Both the position numbers and the translations under genes were made by a program. This document shows positions 16,747 through 25,377 of a stretch of 63,003 bases of DNA, piece by piece (position 1 is the first letter of the stretch; each line of letters starts with the position of its first letter). A model generated the notes under the pieces. It ran no database searches and was not told the origin of the DNA. It saw only the letters and a program-made list of their open reading frames with translations. Source of the DNA: Actinomyces sp. oral taxon 448 str. F0400 (lineage in GTDB: Bacteria > Actinomycetota > Actinomycetes > Actinomycetales > Actinomycetaceae); assembly GCF_000220835.1 (NCBI RefSeq), contig NZ_GL985606.1, positions 116,794-179,796 of the forward strand, written 5' to 3'.

Positions 16747-17583
16747 GTGCCCTTCCGCGTACCCCGGCCCGTCCCGACGGCTCCGGGGGCTCCGTCCACG
16801 GTTTCCGCGCGCGACGCCCTGCGCGACGTCGTGCCCGTTGTCATCGGCTATGCGACTTTGGGACTGGCCGCCGGCATGCTGCTGGTGGCCGAGGGGCTGT
16901 CGTGGTGGTGGGCGCCGCTGTGGAGCGTCGTCATCTACTCGGGCACGATGCAGATGCTGCTCGCGCCCCTGGCGGGATCGGGCGAGCCGTTGGCGGCGAT
17001 CGCGACGACGACGGCCTTCGTCTCGAGTCGGCACGTCTTTTACGGACTGGGCTTCCCCCTGAACCGTGTGCGCGGGGGCGCCCTCGCCCGGTTCTACGCC
17101 GTCCACACCATCACCGATGAGGTCTACGCGCTGCTCGCTTCCAAGGATCGCACGGCGATGACCAGCCGCTACATCCTCACCATCGAAGCGGTCAGCCACG
17201 TGTCGTGGACTCTGGGGACGGCGGCGGGCGCCCTGGCGGGCACCGGGCTGGCGGCGCTGATCGGTGGGAACATCACACTGCTGGGCTTCGTCCTGACCTC
17301 TCTGTTCGTCGTTCTGGCCATCGAGAACTGGAGGAGCCATCCGGATCCGGCGGTCCTGGTCATCGGGGTCCTCGCGGGCGCCGTCGGCATGACGGTCGGG
17401 GGGTCGGCCGCCCTGCTCAGCGCTCTGGGTGTGCTGTCGGCGGGGCTCGTCGCGCTCTACTGCCGGCGCCGCTGCTCGACGAGCGGCCCCGCGGCTCGAC
17501 GGGCCGTCTCCGGCGCGCCCGGCACGGACCCCGCCGAGCCCGGCGCGAGCGGAACGGATCACGAGTCCGGACGGGCCCGTTGA
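16747..17583 (+). CDS. azlC: AzlC-family branched-chain amino acid exporter, large subunit
   Basis: 278 residues starting VPFRVPRPVP. The segment RDALRDVVPVVIGYATLGLA, then SVVIYSGTMQMLLAPL and FVSSRHVFYGLGFPL are characteristic of AzlC, the membrane component that with AzlD exports branched-chain amino acids or related compounds. The GTG was chosen over an upstream in-frame codon because of the -10 box. The stop overlaps the azlD start. Confidence 0.9.
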   Translation: MPFRVPRPVPTAPGAPSTVSARDALRDVVPVVIGYATLGLAAGMLLVAEGLSWWWAPLWSVVIYSGTMQMLLAPLAGSGEPLAAIATTTAFVSSRHVFYGLGFPLNRVRGGALARFYAVHTITDEVYALLASKDRTAMTSRYILTIEAVSHVSWTLGTAAGALAGTGLAALIGGNITLLGFVLTSLFVVLAIENWRSHPDPAVLVIGVLAGAVGMTVGGSAALLSALGVLSAGLVALYCRRRCSTSGPAARRAVSGAPGTDPAEPGASGTDHESGRAR

Positions 17584-17900
17584 TGCTGACCGATCCCCGC
17601 ATCGCGGTCGCCGTGGTCGTCGTCGCGGTCATCACCTTCGTCTGCCGCGTCGCGCCCTTCGCGCTGCTGCGGGGTCGAAGCCGCAGCCCTCTGGTCGATT
17701 TCCTGGCCTCCACCATGCCGCTGGGCGTCATGATCGTCCTCGTGGCCTACACCCTCGACAGCGCCGCGCCGGCCACATGGCTTCCGGCCGTCGTCGGGAT
17801 CGGGACGACGGCGGGCCTGCACCTGTGGCGCCGCTCGATCGGCCTGTCATTGATCGGCGGGACCGGCGTCTACATCCTGGCCAGCATCCTGCTGAGCTGA
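17583..17900 (+). CDS. azlD: AzlD-family exporter small subunit
   Basis: 105 residues with about four helices: AVAVVVVAVITFVCRVAPF, LASTMPLGVMIVLVAYTL, WLPAVVGIGTTAGLHLW and GLSLIGGTGVYILASILL. Size and placement directly after azlC, with TGATG stop-start overlap, identify it as the small partner subunit. Confidence 0.88.
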   Translation: MLTDPRIAVAVVVVAVITFVCRVAPFALLRGRSRSPLVDFLASTMPLGVMIVLVAYTLDSAAPATWLPAVVGIGTTAGLHLWRRSIGLSLIGGTGVYILASILLS

Positions 17901-17937
17901 AGGGGCGGCCGGCGGCGGCCCGCCTATCGCAGGGCAT

Positions 17938-18191
17938 CGGAGGAGATGCCGCCGACGGTCATGACCGCCCCGCAGAAGTAAGGCGCCGAGCCGGGCGCCG
18001 GTTCCCGGCTCGCACGTCGAGGCGAGCACAGTCGCGGCGAGGGGGAGAACGACGTCGAGCAGGAGGAACAGGTTGCACACGAGCATCCGCTGGTCGACGC
18101 GCCGCAGGGTGGAGACCATCGCGTGGCGGTCCAGCCGGACCCGGCCGATCAACATGACGCTGAGTGCGAAGCCCGCGCGGCCGGCCCACCG
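17938..18191 (-). pseudogene. Remnant of a TMEM175/DUF1211-type membrane protein gene
   Basis: On the minus strand the frame reads LVCNLFLLLDVVLPLAATVL after a helix RVDQRM, the arrangement of the last half of the TMEM175-like (DUF1211) potassium channel repeat. A frameshift near 17985 moves the continuation into another frame: YFCGAVMTVGGISSDALR then stop at about 17938. No start or first half is found. Identity rests on pattern memory and is tentative. Confidence 0.45.
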
Positions 18192-18220
18192 ACCAGTGGC
18201 GGGCGCGGGCGGTGCGGTCG

Positions 18221-18826
18221 TCAGCCGAGCTGCGGCGTCGATCCCGGAGCAGCGAGGCGGCGGACCGCCGTGACGACGGCCGCACGCCTCTTCACATGCT
18301 CCTGCTCGGACAGAGGGCCGCAGAGCATCCGCGCCACTTGGGGAACGGCCGACCACCATCCCGCCACCGAGAGGACGAGCAGCATCAGGTGCGGAGCGTC
18401 GATGTCGGCGGTGATCGTTCCGGCGCTCTGTCCCTTCGTGACAGCCTCGGACTTGCACTCGTAGTACTCAGCGCGCAGAGTCTCATCGGGCACCTCGCCG
18501 TCGTAGGACAACGCCTCCCACCGCAGGAGCCGAATCAGTTCGGGGCGCTCGCGATGATAGTCGTAGACCCGCCCGGCGTAGTCGCCGATGTCCTCCGCGG
18601 CGAAGGACTCCACGGGCACCGATCGCGCCACCTCCGCCAACTCGTCGCGCAGCACCGCTGCGAACAACGCCCGCTTGTCGCCGAAGTAGTTGTACACGCG
18701 CTCCTTGTTGACTCCGGCCCTCTTCGCGATCCGCTCGATCGCCGTCCCGTCGGGCCCGTACTGGGCGAATTCCGCTGTCGCGGCCCTTTTGATCCTGCGT
18801 CTGGTCTCCGCCGTATCCCATGCCAT
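18221..18826 (-). CDS. TetR-family regulator
   Basis: 201 residues. The N-terminal helix-turn-helix is typical: TRRRIKRAATAEFAQYGPDG, AIERIAKRAGVNKERVYNYF and DKRALFAAVL. The rest is a ligand-binding domain. ATG at 18826 is preceded by GAGAAGGTGACCCG. It is divergent from an oxidoreductase gene, with two matching inverted repeats between them, so it probably represses that gene and itself. Confidence 0.9.
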   Translation of the reverse strand: MAWDTAETRRRIKRAATAEFAQYGPDGTAIERIAKRAGVNKERVYNYFGDKRALFAAVLRDELAEVARSVPVESFAAEDIGDYAGRVYDYHRERPELIRLLRWEALSYDGEVPDETLRAEYYECKSEAVTKGQSAGTITADIDAPHLMLLVLSVAGWWSAVPQVARMLCGPLSEQEHVKRRAAVVTAVRRLAAPGSTPQLG

Positions 18827-18850
18827 CGGGTCACCTTCTCAACCACATCT

Positions 18851-18866
18851 CCAACGCAACCGTTGC
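18851..18866. promoter_or_regulatory. Operator 1 of divergent TetR/oxidoreductase pair
   Basis: CCAACGCAACCGTTGC is a near-palindrome matching the second site at 18898 in 13 of 16 positions. It lies 25 nt upstream of the tetR start. Confidence 0.6.
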
Positions 18867-18897
18867 ATCTTGTGCACGAGCGTTCCTACGATAATGA

Positions 18898-18913
18898 CCA
18901 ACGTTACCGTTGG
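18898..18913. promoter_or_regulatory. Operator 2 of divergent TetR/oxidoreductase pair
   Basis: CCAACGTTACCGTTGG has perfect CCAACG/CGTTGG arms around 4 nt. A -10-like GATAAT at 18890-18895 for the plus gene ends 2 nt before it, so bound repressor would cover the transcription start. Centres of the two sites are 47 bp apart. Confidence 0.65.
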
Positions 18914-18930
18914 AAGGGGAGTGCACTCGC

Positions 18931-19581
18931 ATGTCCGGCACGAACGTACTCGTCCTCGGCGCCACCGGCCGCACCGGCGCCGCCCTGCTCAGGCACCGCC
19001 CGCCGGGCGCGCGCCTGTACGCCGGCGCACGCCGGAGGGGAGCGAAGACCGCGCCCGTCCAACGTGGCGCCGACGGCGTGCGCCTCATCGACCTCGACGA
19101 TCCATCGACGATGAGACGATCCCTGGCGGGGATCGATGTCGTCGTCAACGCGATCCGTCTGCGGGAGGACATCGCGGCGACCGCACTGATCGATCTTCAC
19201 GAGCTGATCCGGCGGGCGAGCGATGAGGACGTCGACCTGCGAATCGTCCACGTGGGCGGCGCGGGATCCCTGCATCTGACGGGCGGACTCCGGTTCTGGC
19301 AGCACCCGTGCTTTCCGGCGGCGACGCTGCCGCGCGGGATCGCGCACGCCGAGCTCAGAGATCACCTCGAGACCGGCGGATGCGCGGCCCCGTGGACCTA
19401 TCTCGTCCCGCCGCCCGACTACCTGCCCGATGGCCCGTGCACCGGCGATTACAAGCGGCTTGCGCCGTCGGACGATGAGACCCCGTTCCTCACCGGGCGG
19501 ATCAGCTATGAGGACTTCTCCTTGGCCGTAGCGGACGCGATCGGCAACGGGTGGAGCGGAACGCACCTGATCCGCACGTGA
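18931..19581 (+). CDS. NAD(P)-binding SDR-like protein (NmrA/YwnB type)
   Basis: 216 residues. The N-terminal Rossmann motif VLVLGATGRTGAALLRH and the DVVVNAIR and RIVHVGGAGS strands are those of atypical short-chain dehydrogenase-like NAD(P)H-binding proteins. The start MSGTNVLVLG was chosen for the GGAAGGGGA ribosome site. The TetR pair and operators suggest an inducible stress or detoxification role; the substrate is unknown. Confidence 0.8.
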   Translation: MSGTNVLVLGATGRTGAALLRHRPPGARLYAGARRRGAKTAPVQRGADGVRLIDLDDPSTMRRSLAGIDVVVNAIRLREDIAATALIDLHELIRRASDEDVDLRIVHVGGAGSLHLTGGLRFWQHPCFPAATLPRGIAHAELRDHLETGGCAAPWTYLVPPPDYLPDGPCTGDYKRLAPSDDETPFLTGRISYEDFSLAVADAIGNGWSGTHLIRT

Positions 19582-19738
19582 GCTCGGCCTCGAAGGCGGG
19601 CCGAAGGCGCGAATCCACCGGCTCCGGGGACGGCGCCGCATCCACCGCCCGGAAGGCCGGCCCCAGCAGCGCTCCGCGGCCCGCACCCCCGACCGGACGG
19701 TCGGACCCCGTCGGCGCGCCCGGCGATCCGCCGCCCGG

Positions 19739-19744
19739 TAGGCT
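19739..19744 (+). promoter_or_regulatory. TAGGCT -10 box, leaderless start
   Basis: TAGGCT followed after 6 nt by the GTG at 19751; no ribosome site. Confidence 0.5.
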
Positions 19745-19750
19745 GCACTG

Positions 19751-20743
19751 GTGCCCGTCACCGTCGCCCTTCCCGGCCCTTGGACCCACCGCGACCTCAC
19801 GGCCGGTGGGACTCGATTCCATGTGGCTCTCGCCGGGCCCGAGGAGCCGCTCGCCGGCGCCGGGACCGATAGCGACCCCGGTGCCGGCGGGACGACCGAG
19901 GGCGGTACTGTCCCGCCCGTCGAACCGCGCCTCGACGCGCCCCCCTCCCAGCCGCTGGTTCTTCTCGTTCACGGCTTCCCCGAGTGCTGGTGGACGTGGC
20001 GCCACGTCATCGGGCCCCTGGCGGATGCGGGCCATCGCGTCGCCGCCGTGGACCTGCGCGGCTTCGGCGGTTCGGACCGGCCGCCGTCGGGCTACGACCT
20101 GGTGACCCTGGCCTCCGACCTGGCCGCCGTCGTACGGGCGCTCGGGCACGAGAGAGCGGTCGTCGTCGGGGCCGGGCTGGGCGGCCAGGTCGCCTGGATG
20201 CTGGCGAGCCGGGAGCCGGCGACGGTCGCCGCCGTGGCGCCCGTGGGAGCACCCCACCCTCTGGCGCTCAGGTCGTTGCGCGGCCGGATCGTCTCGGGAG
20301 CGGCCCTGCAGTACCTGTGGCTCAAGACGCCGGGGCTGCCGGAGCGGTCGCTGCGCACGACGGCGGGCGTCGAGCGATTGCTGCGCTCCTGGGCGGGCCC
20401 GCGCACAAGGCAGGCCGCGGCCGAGCAGGCGGGATTCTACGCGGCGCTCATGGCGCGGCCGGGCGCGGCGCATTCCGCACTCGAGACGGTGCGCCGCACG
20501 ATTCTCAGCCACGCGGAGGCGACCTGCCTGGACAATCCCGTGACCGTCCCCGTCATGAGCGTGCAGGGCGAGCAGGACCCGCTTCAGCCGGCGCAGGCCT
20601 ACGCCCGCGACACCCACCACGTCGCCGGCCACCTGCGCCAGGTGACCGTGCGCGGCGTCGGGCACTTCCCCCAGGAGGAAGCGCCCGACCGGCTGATCGA
20701 CATCATCCTGCCCTTCCTGATCGAGATCGGCCGGGGCCTGTAA
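19751..20743 (+). CDS. Alpha/beta hydrolase, epoxide-hydrolase-like, nucleophile replaced by Gly
   Basis: 330 residues. The oxyanion segment LLVHGFPECWWTWRHVI and VAAVDLRGFGGSDRP are those of epoxide hydrolases. The nucleophile elbow, normally GHDWGG, reads GAGLGG at residues 140-145, so the catalytic Asp is Gly. The acid (GEQDPL) and His (GVGHFPQEE) are kept. The usual mechanism cannot operate, so it may be non-catalytic or use another residue. It occupies the place I recall for ephE upstream of nth. About 60 N-terminal residues are low-complexity. Confidence 0.8.
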   Translation: MPVTVALPGPWTHRDLTAGGTRFHVALAGPEEPLAGAGTDSDPGAGGTTEGGTVPPVEPRLDAPPSQPLVLLVHGFPECWWTWRHVIGPLADAGHRVAAVDLRGFGGSDRPPSGYDLVTLASDLAAVVRALGHERAVVVGAGLGGQVAWMLASREPATVAAVAPVGAPHPLALRSLRGRIVSGAALQYLWLKTPGLPERSLRTTAGVERLLRSWAGPRTRQAAAEQAGFYAALMARPGAAHSALETVRRTILSHAEATCLDNPVTVPVMSVQGEQDPLQPAQAYARDTHHVAGHLRQVTVRGVGHFPQEEAPDRLIDIILPFLIEIGRGL

Positions 20744-20767
20744 CCGGGCGGCGGGGCCGGCGCGACC

Positions 20768-21430
20768 TCACACCCCCACTCGCGGGCACAGCCCGGAGTC
20801 GACCAGCGCGCACTGCCCGCAACGGGGCGAGCGCGAGCGGCATACGGCCCGTCCGTGCTCGATGAGTCGGTGGCAGCCGTCGGTCCAGCGCTCCGGCTCC
20901 CACAGCGCGGCCAGGTCCCGCTCGACCTGCACCGGGTCCTTCGACGTCGTCCACCCCAGGCGCCGCGACAGACGACCCACATGGGTATCCACGGTGATCG
21001 CCGGCATCCCGAAGGCGTCGCCCAGCACGACGTTAGCGGTCTTGCGTCCCACACCCGGCAAGGTGACGAGCATCTCGCGCACCGGTGGGACAGCGCCGTC
21101 GAAGCGCTCGATCAGTTCGCCGCCCAGATCGATGAGCCGTGCGGCGCGCGTGCGCTGCATGCCGAGCGGCCGCAGCCGCGCCTCGAGGTCGCTCCGATCG
21201 GCGGCCGCCAGTGCGGCGGCGTCAGGGCAGGCCTCGAAGAGCCCTGAGGTGACCGTGTTGACGCGGGCGTCGGTGGTCTGGGCGGACAGCACCGTGGCCA
21301 CCAGGAGTTGGAACGGGCCGTTGTGGTCCAGGGTGCAGCCGACGTCGGGATAGAGCTCGACGAGCTCATCGTCGACGGCGCGCGCACGCCAGACGAGGGA
21401 CCCCGGGCGACTCGACACACGTGCAGGCAC
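20768..21430 (-). CDS. nth: Endonuclease III (DNA glycosylase/AP lyase)
   Basis: 220 residues from GTG with GAGGAG upstream. The helix-hairpin-helix LPGVGRKTANVVLG carries the catalytic Lys, VDTHVGRLSRRLGW the catalytic Asp, and CRSRSPRCGQCALVDSGLC the four cysteines of the [4Fe-4S] cluster (last spacing slightly longer than in E. coli). It removes oxidised pyrimidines. It converges on the hydrolase and is divergent from crp. Confidence 0.95.
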   Translation of the reverse strand: MPARVSSRPGSLVWRARAVDDELVELYPDVGCTLDHNGPFQLLVATVLSAQTTDARVNTVTSGLFEACPDAAALAAADRSDLEARLRPLGMQRTRAARLIDLGGELIERFDGAVPPVREMLVTLPGVGRKTANVVLGDAFGMPAITVDTHVGRLSRRLGWTTSKDPVQVERDLAALWEPERWTDGCHRLIEHGRAVCRSRSPRCGQCALVDSGLCPRVGV

Positions 21431-21670
21431 GGCGGCTCCTCTCCCTGGCTTCCCGCGGTTCTCCCGCGGCCTCCTTCCCGGCGCCCCCGGATCCTCCTCG
21501 GCGCTTCCCCCCTCCCCCGGAGTGCTCGGCCGAGCGGCGAGCGACGAGATCACAATCAAGACTACAGCGTCGGTCCGCGTGCCACAGATCACAAGCCGTG
21601 GCAGGATAGGGCGTGAGCCTGCCCGCCGCGCGCCGGGACTCAGACGATCAACCCCACCAGGAGGACCTTC

Positions 21671-22348
21671 GTGGAAGACAGCATCATCGCCAGAATCCCG
21701 CTTTTCGAGGGAATGACCCCTGAAGAGCAGGAAGAGCTGCGCGCCATGATGACGCAGACGACCCTGCGTCGTGGCGAGACCCTCTTCAACGAGGGGGACG
21801 CGGGTGACCGCCTTTACATCCTGCTCTCCGGCAAGGTGAAGCTCGGCCACGCCTCGGCGGACGGGCGGGAGAATCTGCTGGCCGTGCTCGGCCCCGGCGA
21901 GGTGGTCGGCGAGCTGACACTGTTCGACCCGGGCCCGCGCTCGACGACGGCCACCGCCGTCGCCCCCACCGAGCTGCTCACTCTCGAGCACGCTCAGCTC
22001 ATGGGGTTCATCGAGTCGCACCCGGCCCTGGCCAAGGACATGCTGCGAGCTCTGGCTCAGCGCCTGCGCCGCACGAACACGGCTCTGGCCGACCTGGTCT
22101 TCTCCGACGTGCCCGGGCGCGTCGCCAAGGCCCTGCTGGACCTGGCCGACCGTTTCGGCTCGACGACGGAGGACGGTGTGCACGTCCCCCACGATCTGAC
22201 CCAGGAGGAACTGGCGCAGCTGGTGGGCGCTTCCCGCGAGACGGTCAACAAGTCACTGGCCGAGTTCGTCTCCCGCGGGTGGATCCGCCTGGAGGGCCGT
22301 GCCGTCACACTGCTCGACGTCGATCGTCTCCGTCGACGCGCCCGCTGA
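21671..22348 (+). CDS. crp: Crp/Fnr-family cAMP receptor-like regulator (GlxR type)
   Basis: 225 residues from GTG after CCAGGAGGACC. The cyclic-nucleotide pocket is visible as PGEVVGELTLFDPGPRSTTA. The C-terminal winged helix is LTQEELAQLVGASRETVNKS. This is the actinobacterial global regulator CRP/GlxR, next to nth as in mycobacteria. A strong hairpin follows 14 nt after the stop, so it is probably monocistronic. Confidence 0.93.
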   Translation: MEDSIIARIPLFEGMTPEEQEELRAMMTQTTLRRGETLFNEGDAGDRLYILLSGKVKLGHASADGRENLLAVLGPGEVVGELTLFDPGPRSTTATAVAPTELLTLEHAQLMGFIESHPALAKDMLRALAQRLRRTNTALADLVFSDVPGRVAKALLDLADRFGSTTEDGVHVPHDLTQEELAQLVGASRETVNKSLAEFVSRGWIRLEGRAVTLLDVDRLRRRAR

Positions 22349-22361
22349 AGGGGCCGGACCG

Positions 22362-22390
22362 GTCCTGGTGGCGGGATCCGCCGCCAGGAC
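22362..22390 (+). terminator. Strong hairpin after crp
   Basis: GTCCTGGTGGCGG and CCGCCGCCAGGAC form a 13-bp stem (one G-U pair) around a GAT loop. No U-tract follows. Confidence 0.65.
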
Positions 22391-22483
22391 GGAGGCGAGC
22401 CGAGATGACCGCGACCGACCGATCCGGCACCGACCGCGACCCGCTGGAGTCCTGGGTCTCGGACCGGAGGGGACGCTCGGCAG

Positions 22484-22651
22484 TCAGGCGCGGGGGCGCT
22501 TGAGATAGGCGACGAGGCTGTCCGAGCCGGTCGGGCCGGGAACGACCTGGACGAGCTCCCACCCGTCGGCGCCCCACTGATCGAGGATCTGCTTAGTGGT
22601 GTGGATGAGCAGGGGGACGGTGGCGTACTCCCATGTGGTCGAGGTGGTCAT
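22484..22651 (-). CDS. Small DUF4177-like protein
   Basis: 55 residues, too short for most ORF filters. It reads MTTSTTWEYATVPLL, then ILDQWGADGWELVQVVPG, and ends in KRPRA. The WEY...GWELV pattern is that of DUF4177-type small proteins, and one sits between crp and whiB4 in M. tuberculosis (Rv3678A, from memory). Function unknown. Its promoter would lie in the 50 nt shared with the whiB 3' end. Confidence 0.75.
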   Translation of the reverse strand: MTTSTTWEYATVPLLIHTTKQILDQWGADGWELVQVVPGPTGSDSLVAYLKRPRA

Positions 22652-22702
22652 GGGGCGAGCCTACGGGCAGCACCGCGCGCAGCGGAAGCGGGGTCCGACA
22701 GC

Positions 22703-23026
22703 TCATCTCACACGGGCCAGGATCCGAGGGGCGCGGCGAGCGTGGATCTCGGCGACGAGGTCGTCATCCTCCTGCCGCAGCCACTCGCTCCAGTCGGTCA
22801 CCTCCGGGAAGCGGCGCAGCAGAGCCCGCCGCTCGCGCTCGGTCAGCCCGCCCCACACCCCGAAGGAGGAATCGGAGTCGAGAGCCTCGGCGAGACACTC
22901 CATACGAACCGGACACGAGAAGCACACTGACCGGATGTCCCGTTGCTCGGCGCCCTTACCGAAGAGCTGGTCCGGCTCGATGCCGGCGCACGCTGCTCGG
23001 GCAGCCCAGGTCTGATCGGTCGTCAT
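22703..23026 (-). CDS. WhiB-family Fe-S transcription factor (WhiB4-like)
   Basis: 107 residues. Four cysteines (AACAGIEP, then VCFSCPVRMEC) ligate the [4Fe-4S] cluster, followed by the GVWGGLTERERR turn typical of WhiB proteins. Location divergent from a class A PBP gene supports WhiB4, a redox-responsive member. A perfect 12-nt palindrome GGTCGGCCGACC lies at 23043-23054, just upstream of the start. Confidence 0.93.
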   Translation of the reverse strand: MTTDQTWAARAACAGIEPDQLFGKGAEQRDIRSVCFSCPVRMECLAEALDSDSSFGVWGGLTERERRALLRRFPEVTDWSEWLRQEDDDLVAEIHARRAPRILARVR

Positions 23027-23226
23027 TTCTTTCTCCCTAGCTGGTCGGCCGACCGCGCTGTCAGCCGCGTCACACCGACGACCGTATGTCAGGCGTCGCC
23101 CTCAGGCCAAATCCGCATCGACGCACGAGGCGCCTCGCACCGCTCACACCGACCCCACCAGCGACTCCTAGACCCTTCTCAGGTCGATCGCGGCGAATCC
23201 CACAGCGCCGAGACCAGGTTGCCCCG

Positions 23227-23232
23227 TAGGCT
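23227..23232 (+). promoter_or_regulatory. TAGGCT -10 box before the PBP gene
   Basis: TAGGCT followed after 6 nt (GTGCCC) by ATG at 23239. This supports the ATG rather than the GTG at 23233. Confidence 0.5.
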
Positions 23233-23238
23233 GTGCCC

Positions 23239-25371
23239 ATGTCGAAGTCTCCCTCCCGCGGCAGGTCACTCACGTCGGCCCAGGTGGTCTCCATGCTCAT
23301 GGTCTTCGTCCTTCTGTCGAGCGCCGGCGGCGTGCTCACCGCAGGGTTCGCGATGCCCATGGTCGGCGCTGCGACAGCTGTGACGAACGCCTCCGCCAAG
23401 CTCTTCGATGAGCTGCCCGACGACTTCAACGTTCTCGAGCCGAGCCAGATCTCGACCATCAAGGCCGCCGACGGCACGCAAATCGCCCAGTTCTACGCGG
23501 AGAACCGCATCGTCGTGCCCCTGGACGAGGTCGCGCCCATCATGCAGAACGCCATCGTCGCCGTGGAGGACCAGCGCTTCTACCAGCACAAGGGCGTCGA
23601 TCCGACCGGCATCATCCGCGCCGTCGTCTCCAACGCCAACGGCGGGTCCCAGGGAGCATCGACTCTGACCCAGCAGTACGTCCGCAACGTCCTGGTGGAG
23701 GCCGCCATCCAGAAGGACGACACGGCGGCGCAGTCGGCCGCGACCGCCCGCTCGGCCGCCCGCAAGATCCGTGAGATCAAGTACGCACTGACCCTGGAGC
23801 AGAGGTACTCCAAGCAGCAGATCCTCGAGGGGTACCTCAATATCGCTGCCTTCGGCCCGTCGACCTACGGGGTCGAGGCCTCCGCGCGGCACTACTTCTC
23901 GCACTCCGCCAAGGACCTGTCGATCACCGAGTCGGCGCTCCTGGCGGGCCTGACCAACGCACCGGGCGCGTACGATCCGATCGCCTACCCGGACAAGGCG
24001 AAGGACCGTATGAACTGGGTCCTGGACAAGATGCACAAGGAGGAGTTCATCACCGATGAGGAATGGCAGGCCGGTTACAACACTCAGATCTCCGACATTC
24101 TGAACGTGTCGGACACCGTCGGAGGCTGCGGCACGGCCGGATCGGCGGCCTACTTCTGCGAGTACGTGGTCTCCGAGATCGAGAACTCCGATCTCTACGG
24201 AGCCACGGAGGCCGAGCGCAAGCAGCTGCTCCTGCGAGGAGGACTGACGATCACCACCACGCTCGATCAGAGCAAGCAGCAGGCGGCGGACGACGCCGTG
24301 CAGCACTACGTGCCGACACGAGACCCCTCCAACGTCAAAGCCGCACTGGCCTCCGTCGAACCGGGCACGGGCCGCATCATGGCCATGAGTCAGAACACGG
24401 ACTACGGCGTGACGACCGACAGCGATTCCTCAGTGACGCAGATCTCCTTCAGTGCGGACGCCTCCCACGGCGGTCTGGAGACCGGCGGCGGCAGCTCCGG
24501 ATTCCAGCCGGGCTCGACCTTCAAGGCCTTCGTCCTGGCGGAGTGGTACCAGGAGGGCCGCTCCGGCTACACATCCATGAACACCTCGCCGCGGACCTTC
24601 GGACGCTCGACGTGGAACATCTCCTGCGATCCCTCCAAGGCCGACACATGGGACGTCAGGAACGCCAATGACTCCGAGAGCGGAGCGCACAACGTGATTC
24701 AGAGTACTGCTCAGTCCATCAACGTCGGCTTCGCCCAGATGACCTCCGAAATGGACATCTGCAACATCACGAACCTGGCCGCCAAGCTCGGGGTCACCAA
24801 TAACTCCGGCGATCCCCTGACTCCAACGCCCTCGATCGCACTGGGCTCGCAGGAGGTCACGCCGCTGCAGATGGCCAACGCCTACGCGTCATTCGCAGCC
24901 CACGGCGTGTACTGCCGTCCGATCGCCATCGACTCCATCGAGGACGCCGACGGCAGTCCGATGGACGTGCCCTCCGCCAACTGCTGGCAGGCGATGGACG
25001 CCACCGCCGCGGATCAGACAGCGCTGACCCTCACCCACGTATTCGATAAGGACGGCACCGGAAAGGACATTCCTCTCAGCGGCCGGACGGCGGCCGGCAA
25101 GACCGGTACGACCGAGGACATGGACAACGCCTGGTTCACAGGCTTCACACCGCAGCTGGCGGCGTCCGTGTGGCTGGGCCACTCGGAGGGCTACTCCCGG
25201 ATGGACCACCAGACCATCGGCGGTCACTACTACACGACCATGTACGGTTCGGACGCCCCGGCGCCGCTGTGGCAGCAGTACATGAACGAGGCGCTGGCGG
25301 GACAACCCGATCCGGGCTTCAGTCAGCCGAGCCTCGGGGCTCATGCCTCCGGAACCCCGGGCGGGAACTGA
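23239..25371 (+). CDS. Class A penicillin-binding protein (PonA2-like)
   Basis: 710 residues. After a cytoplasmic start, the helix VVSMLMVFVLLSSAGGVLTA anchors it in the membrane. The glycosyltransferase domain has VAVEDQRFYQHKGVD and GASTLTQQYVRN. The transpeptidase domain has GSTFK (active Ser), QSIN (SxN) and AGKTGTTEDM. It polymerises and cross-links peptidoglycan. Unlike mycobacterial PonA2 it lacks a C-terminal PASTA domain, ending about 50 residues after AASVWLGHSEG. A metallophosphoesterase gene follows after 6 nt. Confidence 0.93.
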   Translation: MSKSPSRGRSLTSAQVVSMLMVFVLLSSAGGVLTAGFAMPMVGAATAVTNASAKLFDELPDDFNVLEPSQISTIKAADGTQIAQFYAENRIVVPLDEVAPIMQNAIVAVEDQRFYQHKGVDPTGIIRAVVSNANGGSQGASTLTQQYVRNVLVEAAIQKDDTAAQSAATARSAARKIREIKYALTLEQRYSKQQILEGYLNIAAFGPSTYGVEASARHYFSHSAKDLSITESALLAGLTNAPGAYDPIAYPDKAKDRMNWVLDKMHKEEFITDEEWQAGYNTQISDILNVSDTVGGCGTAGSAAYFCEYVVSEIENSDLYGATEAERKQLLLRGGLTITTTLDQSKQQAADDAVQHYVPTRDPSNVKAALASVEPGTGRIMAMSQNTDYGVTTDSDSSVTQISFSADASHGGLETGGGSSGFQPGSTFKAFVLAEWYQEGRSGYTSMNTSPRTFGRSTWNISCDPSKADTWDVRNANDSESGAHNVIQSTAQSINVGFAQMTSEMDICNITNLAAKLGVTNNSGDPLTPTPSIALGSQEVTPLQMANAYASFAAHGVYCRPIAIDSIEDADGSPMDVPSANCWQAMDATAADQTALTLTHVFDKDGTGKDIPLSGRTAAGKTGTTEDMDNAWFTGFTPQLAASVWLGHSEGYSRMDHQTIGGHYYTTMYGSDAPAPLWQQYMNEALAGQPDPGFSQPSLGAHASGTPGGN

Positions 25372-25377
25372 CACGCA

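Noticed and set aside
18904-20665. Long minus-strand ORFs opposite the oxidoreductase and hydrolase
   Set aside because: Both plus-strand genes have recognisable folds and start signals; the antisense frames do not.
21551-21600. Possible CRP site between nth and crp (ATCACA twice)
   Set aside because: Only half-sites; no matching TGTGA at the proper spacing.
22405-22503. 33-codon plus-strand ORF after crp
   Set aside because: Overlaps the DUF4177-like gene in antisense and has no conserved pattern.
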